NCBI GenBank assembly: GCA_023484365.1
Contig: JAMDBA010000017.1
Span: 1-7,028, forward strand
Length of the DNA: 7,028 nt
From: Patescibacteria group bacterium
GTDB lineage: Bacteria > Patescibacteria > Paceibacteria > UBA6257 > 2-01-FULL-56-20
Direction: 5' to 3'
Part shown: positions 5,587 to 7,028 of the stretch, in pieces
Layout: each line of letters begins with the position of its first letter
Numbering within the stretch: the first letter of the stretch is position 1
Program-made: the position numbers and the translations under genes
Notes under the pieces: generated by a model
Seen by the model: the letters and a program-made list of their open reading frames with translations, nothing else
What the model was told of the DNA's origin: nothing
The model's database searches: none

Positions 5587-6178
5587 AGTTTTGCTTCAAC
5601 GCTTTGAATTTCTTGTCTATCGCTTTCCAGTCTAGGTTTTCAAAAAAGGCTTCAATGTAAGATTTTCGGTCAGAGCCAAAATCAATGAAATAAGCGTGCT
5701 CGTAAACGTCCAGCGCGATAATAGGGGAAGCGCCCCAAATTCCGCCCTGATTGTGCAGCTCGCCGGTGTAGTTGTGAAGTTTTCCGTCGTTGAAGTCGTA
5801 GGCCATTATCGCCCAGCCGCGCGCGCTCATGCCGCAAGCCTTTAGGTCGGCTACCCAGTTGTCATAGGAGCCAAAATCCTCTTTTATTTTTTCAATGATT
5901 TCTCCTTTAGCTTTTCCATCGCCTCCCAAAACGTCAAAATAGGCCTCGTGAAGAATAACGCCGTTGGCGGCGTAGCTTTCCTCGGCTTTTAAGGCGCGGT
6001 ATTCGGAATAAGTGGCGTTGGCTTTTTCTTTGTCGGCGCTCGCCAGTTTTTCTTGAATTTCTTTCCATTTATTAACATAACCGACATAAAGTTTGTCGTG
6101 GTGAATTTCTAACGTTTTGGCGGAAATTTTATTAAGTTCTTTATATTTTAACGGTTTTATTTCTGAATAGTTTTTCAT
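5585..6178 (-). CDS. Fe/Mn-family superoxide dismutase, divergent
   Basis: This 197-residue protein is the normal length for the Fe/Mn superoxide dismutase family, which converts superoxide to oxygen and hydrogen peroxide in the cytoplasm. The four metal ligands are readable: His26 in EIHHDK, His77 in ILHEAYF, and Asp157 and His161 in DVYEHAY. Tyr34 is kept. It departs from the classic enzymes in having Leu30 and Tyr31 where E. coli MnSOD has two His, and Tyr159 in place of the usual Trp in DVWEHAY. Gly73 in the N-terminal domain with Gln144 in HNQGG points to a Mn-type second shell, but metal use cannot be settled by sequence. No signal peptide or Shine-Dalgarno sequence is seen. It is divergent from the lysozyme-like gene and ends at terminators shared with tRNA-Val. 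Confidence 0.92.
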   Translation of the reverse strand: MKNYSEIKPLKYKELNKISAKTLEIHHDKLYVGYVNKWKEIQEKLASADKEKANATYSEYRALKAEESYAANGVILHEAYFDVLGGDGKAKGEIIEKIKEDFGSYDNWVADLKACGMSARGWAIMAYDFNDGKLHNYTGELHNQGGIWGASPIIALDVYEHAYFIDFGSDRKSYIEAFFENLDWKAIDKKFKALKQN

Positions 6179-6212
6179 ATTAATATTTTTTGTTTAAGCG
6201 ACCTTTGAATTA

Positions 6213-6218
6213 ATTATA
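6213..6218 (-). promoter_or_regulatory. -10 box of the superoxide dismutase gene
   Basis: TATAAT on the minus strand (6218-6213) would place the transcript start near 6206 and leave a 28-base leader with no Shine-Dalgarno sequence. It has no good -35 box. An alternative is TTGTCA (6251-6246), 17 bases, then TTAAAT (6228-6223), whose -35 overlaps the opposite promoter. Confidence 0.5.
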
Positions 6219-6244
6219 CAACATTTAAATCGCGATAAAACCAT

Positions 6245-6273
6245 TTGACAAATTAATAGAATAGTGATTTACT
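6245..6273 (+). promoter_or_regulatory. Candidate promoter of the lysozyme-like gene
   Basis: A consensus -35 TTGACA (6245-6250), a 17-base spacer and TTTACT (6268-6273, 4/6 match) suggest a sigma-70 promoter with a transcript start near 6280 and a leader of about 43 bases carrying the Shine-Dalgarno sequence. Confidence 0.45.
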
Positions 6274-6322
6274 TAAATTAAGAAAAGCACATTGAAAAAT
6301 CTAAACAAAGAAGGTGATTTTA

Positions 6323-6757
6323 ATGTTACGCAAATTTTTTATGTGCGCGATGATGGTGTTGCTTATTGCTTTCGGGATGCCGGCGAAAAGCAGCGGAAGA
6401 AAATCGGCTGCTAAACCGAAGGAAAAAGTAAAGGTAAAATACGATTATCAATACGATGATATTGTTAATTACCTTTACAGCGGAGACAGGCGGGGCGTCC
6501 TAATAGCTCACTGCGAATCGTTTGACTTTAAAACGGATAGATATGGAATACACGTAAGGGGGGACAATGGTCTTGCCTACGGATTATTCCAGTTCCATTA
6601 TGAAACATTTATGGAATTCGCCAAAAAAGCCGGCGTGACCGATCCGAATTGGAAAGATCCATACCAACAGATTCATGTGGCCAACTGGATGATTATCCAC
6701 GGTTATATTAATCGCTGGACCTGCTATCGCATCTTGAAACATTACCATCGTCTATAG
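6323..6757 (+). CDS. Small secreted lysozyme-like (transglycosylase-like) protein
   Basis: This 144-residue protein starts with a basic and strongly hydrophobic stretch (about 1-20, ending GMPA) that reads as a signal peptide, then a Lys-rich linker to about 40. The rest fits a compact lysozyme-like fold: Glu65 in IAHCES is the expected catalytic acid, and GLAYGLFQF (83-91), DPYQQIHVANWMI (112-124) and a closing RWTCYR (131-136) follow the usual order. Cys64 and Cys134 may form a disulfide. Such proteins cleave peptidoglycan glycan strands outside the membrane. Here it could serve wall remodelling or attack on a neighbour cell; the sequence does not decide. I chose ATG 6323 over a GTG at 6314 because AAGGTGA (6311-6317) is an ideal ribosome site for the ATG and the GTG lies within it. 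A terminator overlaps the stop codon. Confidence 0.72.
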   Translation: MLRKFFMCAMMVLLIAFGMPAKSSGRKSAAKPKEKVKVKYDYQYDDIVNYLYSGDRRGVLIAHCESFDFKTDRYGIHVRGDNGLAYGLFQFHYETFMEFAKKAGVTDPNWKDPYQQIHVANWMIIHGYINRWTCYRILKHYHRL

Positions 6758-6799
6758 CCCCTTTGTGTTGATTTTATCAGCGAAAAAGGGGCTTTTTTT
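6756..6799 (+). terminator. Intrinsic terminator of the lysozyme-like gene
   Basis: AGCCCCTTT (6756-6764) pairs with AAAGGGGCT (6785-6793), and an inner helix GTTGAT/ATCAGC (6767-6772 with 6776-6781, one U-G pair) completes a long stem before seven T. The stem begins inside the TAG stop codon. Confidence 0.9.
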
Positions 6800-6837
6800 A
6801 TCGTCAATTTTGCGGTAGAATACTGAATATAGGCAAA

Positions 6838-7028
6838 ATGGCTGAAAAGAAATATTTATTAACAACAAGATACGTAGGGGACTATATTGACCTTAAAAAA
6901 GTCCAGGAAGGCGTCAAAAGTTACCATTATATGAATCGCGACCATCCTTTGGTTTTGCGTTTGCTTGAAGACCAATACGCGGTTTTAACGAAATTCGGCA
7001 CGATTAGTTATATCGTCCTCCCATTCCG
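6838..7028 (+). CDS. Probable RMND1/DUF155-family (RMD1/YagE) protein, N-terminal part; 3' end outside window
   Basis: The frame opens at ATG 6838 and stays open for 63 codons to the window edge. The start (MAEKKYLLTTRYVGDYIDLK) and the segment RDHPLVLRLLEDQYAVLTKFG (34-54) followed by hydrophobic beta-strand residues (IVLPF) resemble the N-terminal part of the DUF155/RMND1 family. In that family an 'acidic-Leu...plvl' segment leads into a 'fryGvvV' strand, and members carry a C-terminal membrane helix, which would lie outside the window. The bacterial function is not known. The call rests on a short stretch. The ribosome site is weak (AGG at 6831-6833), and TAGAAT (6816-6821) may be a -10 box. 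No signal peptide is seen. Confidence 0.45.
   Translation, partial: MAEKKYLLTTRYVGDYIDLKKVQEGVKSYHYMNRDHPLVLRLLEDQYAVLTKFGTISYIVLPF

Noticed and set aside
5567..6234. An 11-base direct repeat TTTAAATCGCG at 5567-5577 and 6224-6234 flanking the dismutase gene.
   Set aside because: Several repeats of this length are expected by chance in 7 kb, and no mobile-element features accompany it.
6314..6322. A GTG start for the lysozyme-like protein.
   Set aside because: The GTG is part of the AAGGTGA ribosome site that correctly positions the ATG at 6323.
1..7028. UGA recoding (glycine), as in some candidate-phyla lineages.
   Set aside because: No in-frame TGA occurs within the complete genes, all are closed by TAA or TAG at normal lengths, and glycine uses GGN codons. 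The absence of TGA stops in seven genes is too small a sample to mean anything.

Overview
The window looks like a piece of a small, AT-leaning bacterial genome, most likely from the Candidate Phyla Radiation (Patescibacteria, Parcubacteria-like). This is an inference. It rests on the gene mix (O-antigen-ligase-type membrane protein followed by a TPR protein, an isolated PilO-like protein, a divergent Fe/Mn superoxide dismutase), on several genes with no Shine-Dalgarno sequence, and on a tRNA without an encoded CCA end. No in-frame TGA occurs in any complete gene, and all seven visible stop codons are TAA or TAG, so the standard code fits and nothing shows UGA recoding.

Layout. Positions 1-764 (minus) hold the N-terminal 254 codons of a secreted SpoIVB-type (S55) serine peptidase; its 3' end lies outside the window. 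A compact divergent promoter region (about 834-893) separates it from a plus-strand pair: an O-antigen ligase/polymerase-like membrane protein (894-2222) and a membrane-anchored TPR protein (2227-2844). A strong bidirectional terminator (2843-2880) lies between this pair and a convergent polysaccharide flippase (2887-4344, minus). Flippase, polymerase/ligase and TPR partner together suggest assembly or export of a cell-surface glycan, although no glycosyltransferase is present.

The 254-base gap 4345-4598 holds two back-to-back promoters and a nested set of inverted repeats (4476-4600). These could fold into a branched RNA whose closing stem contains the start codon of the next gene. That gene is a PilO-like protein (4599-5126), followed by a 69-residue membrane-anchored protein (5128-5337), tRNA-Val(GAC) (5416-5487) and terminators. 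A divergent Fe/Mn superoxide dismutase (5585-6178, minus) shares an upstream region with a small secreted lysozyme-like protein (6323-6757, plus). The window ends in the first 63 codons of a probable RMND1/DUF155-family protein (6838-7028).

Two modes of translation start seem to coexist. The two clearly secreted proteins (S55 peptidase and lysozyme-like) have good Shine-Dalgarno sequences, while the polymerase-like protein and the flippase have promoters so close to their ATG that their mRNAs should be nearly leaderless. The most interesting unexplained element is the structured leader at 4476-4600. Family calls were made by reading motifs; no database search was run.
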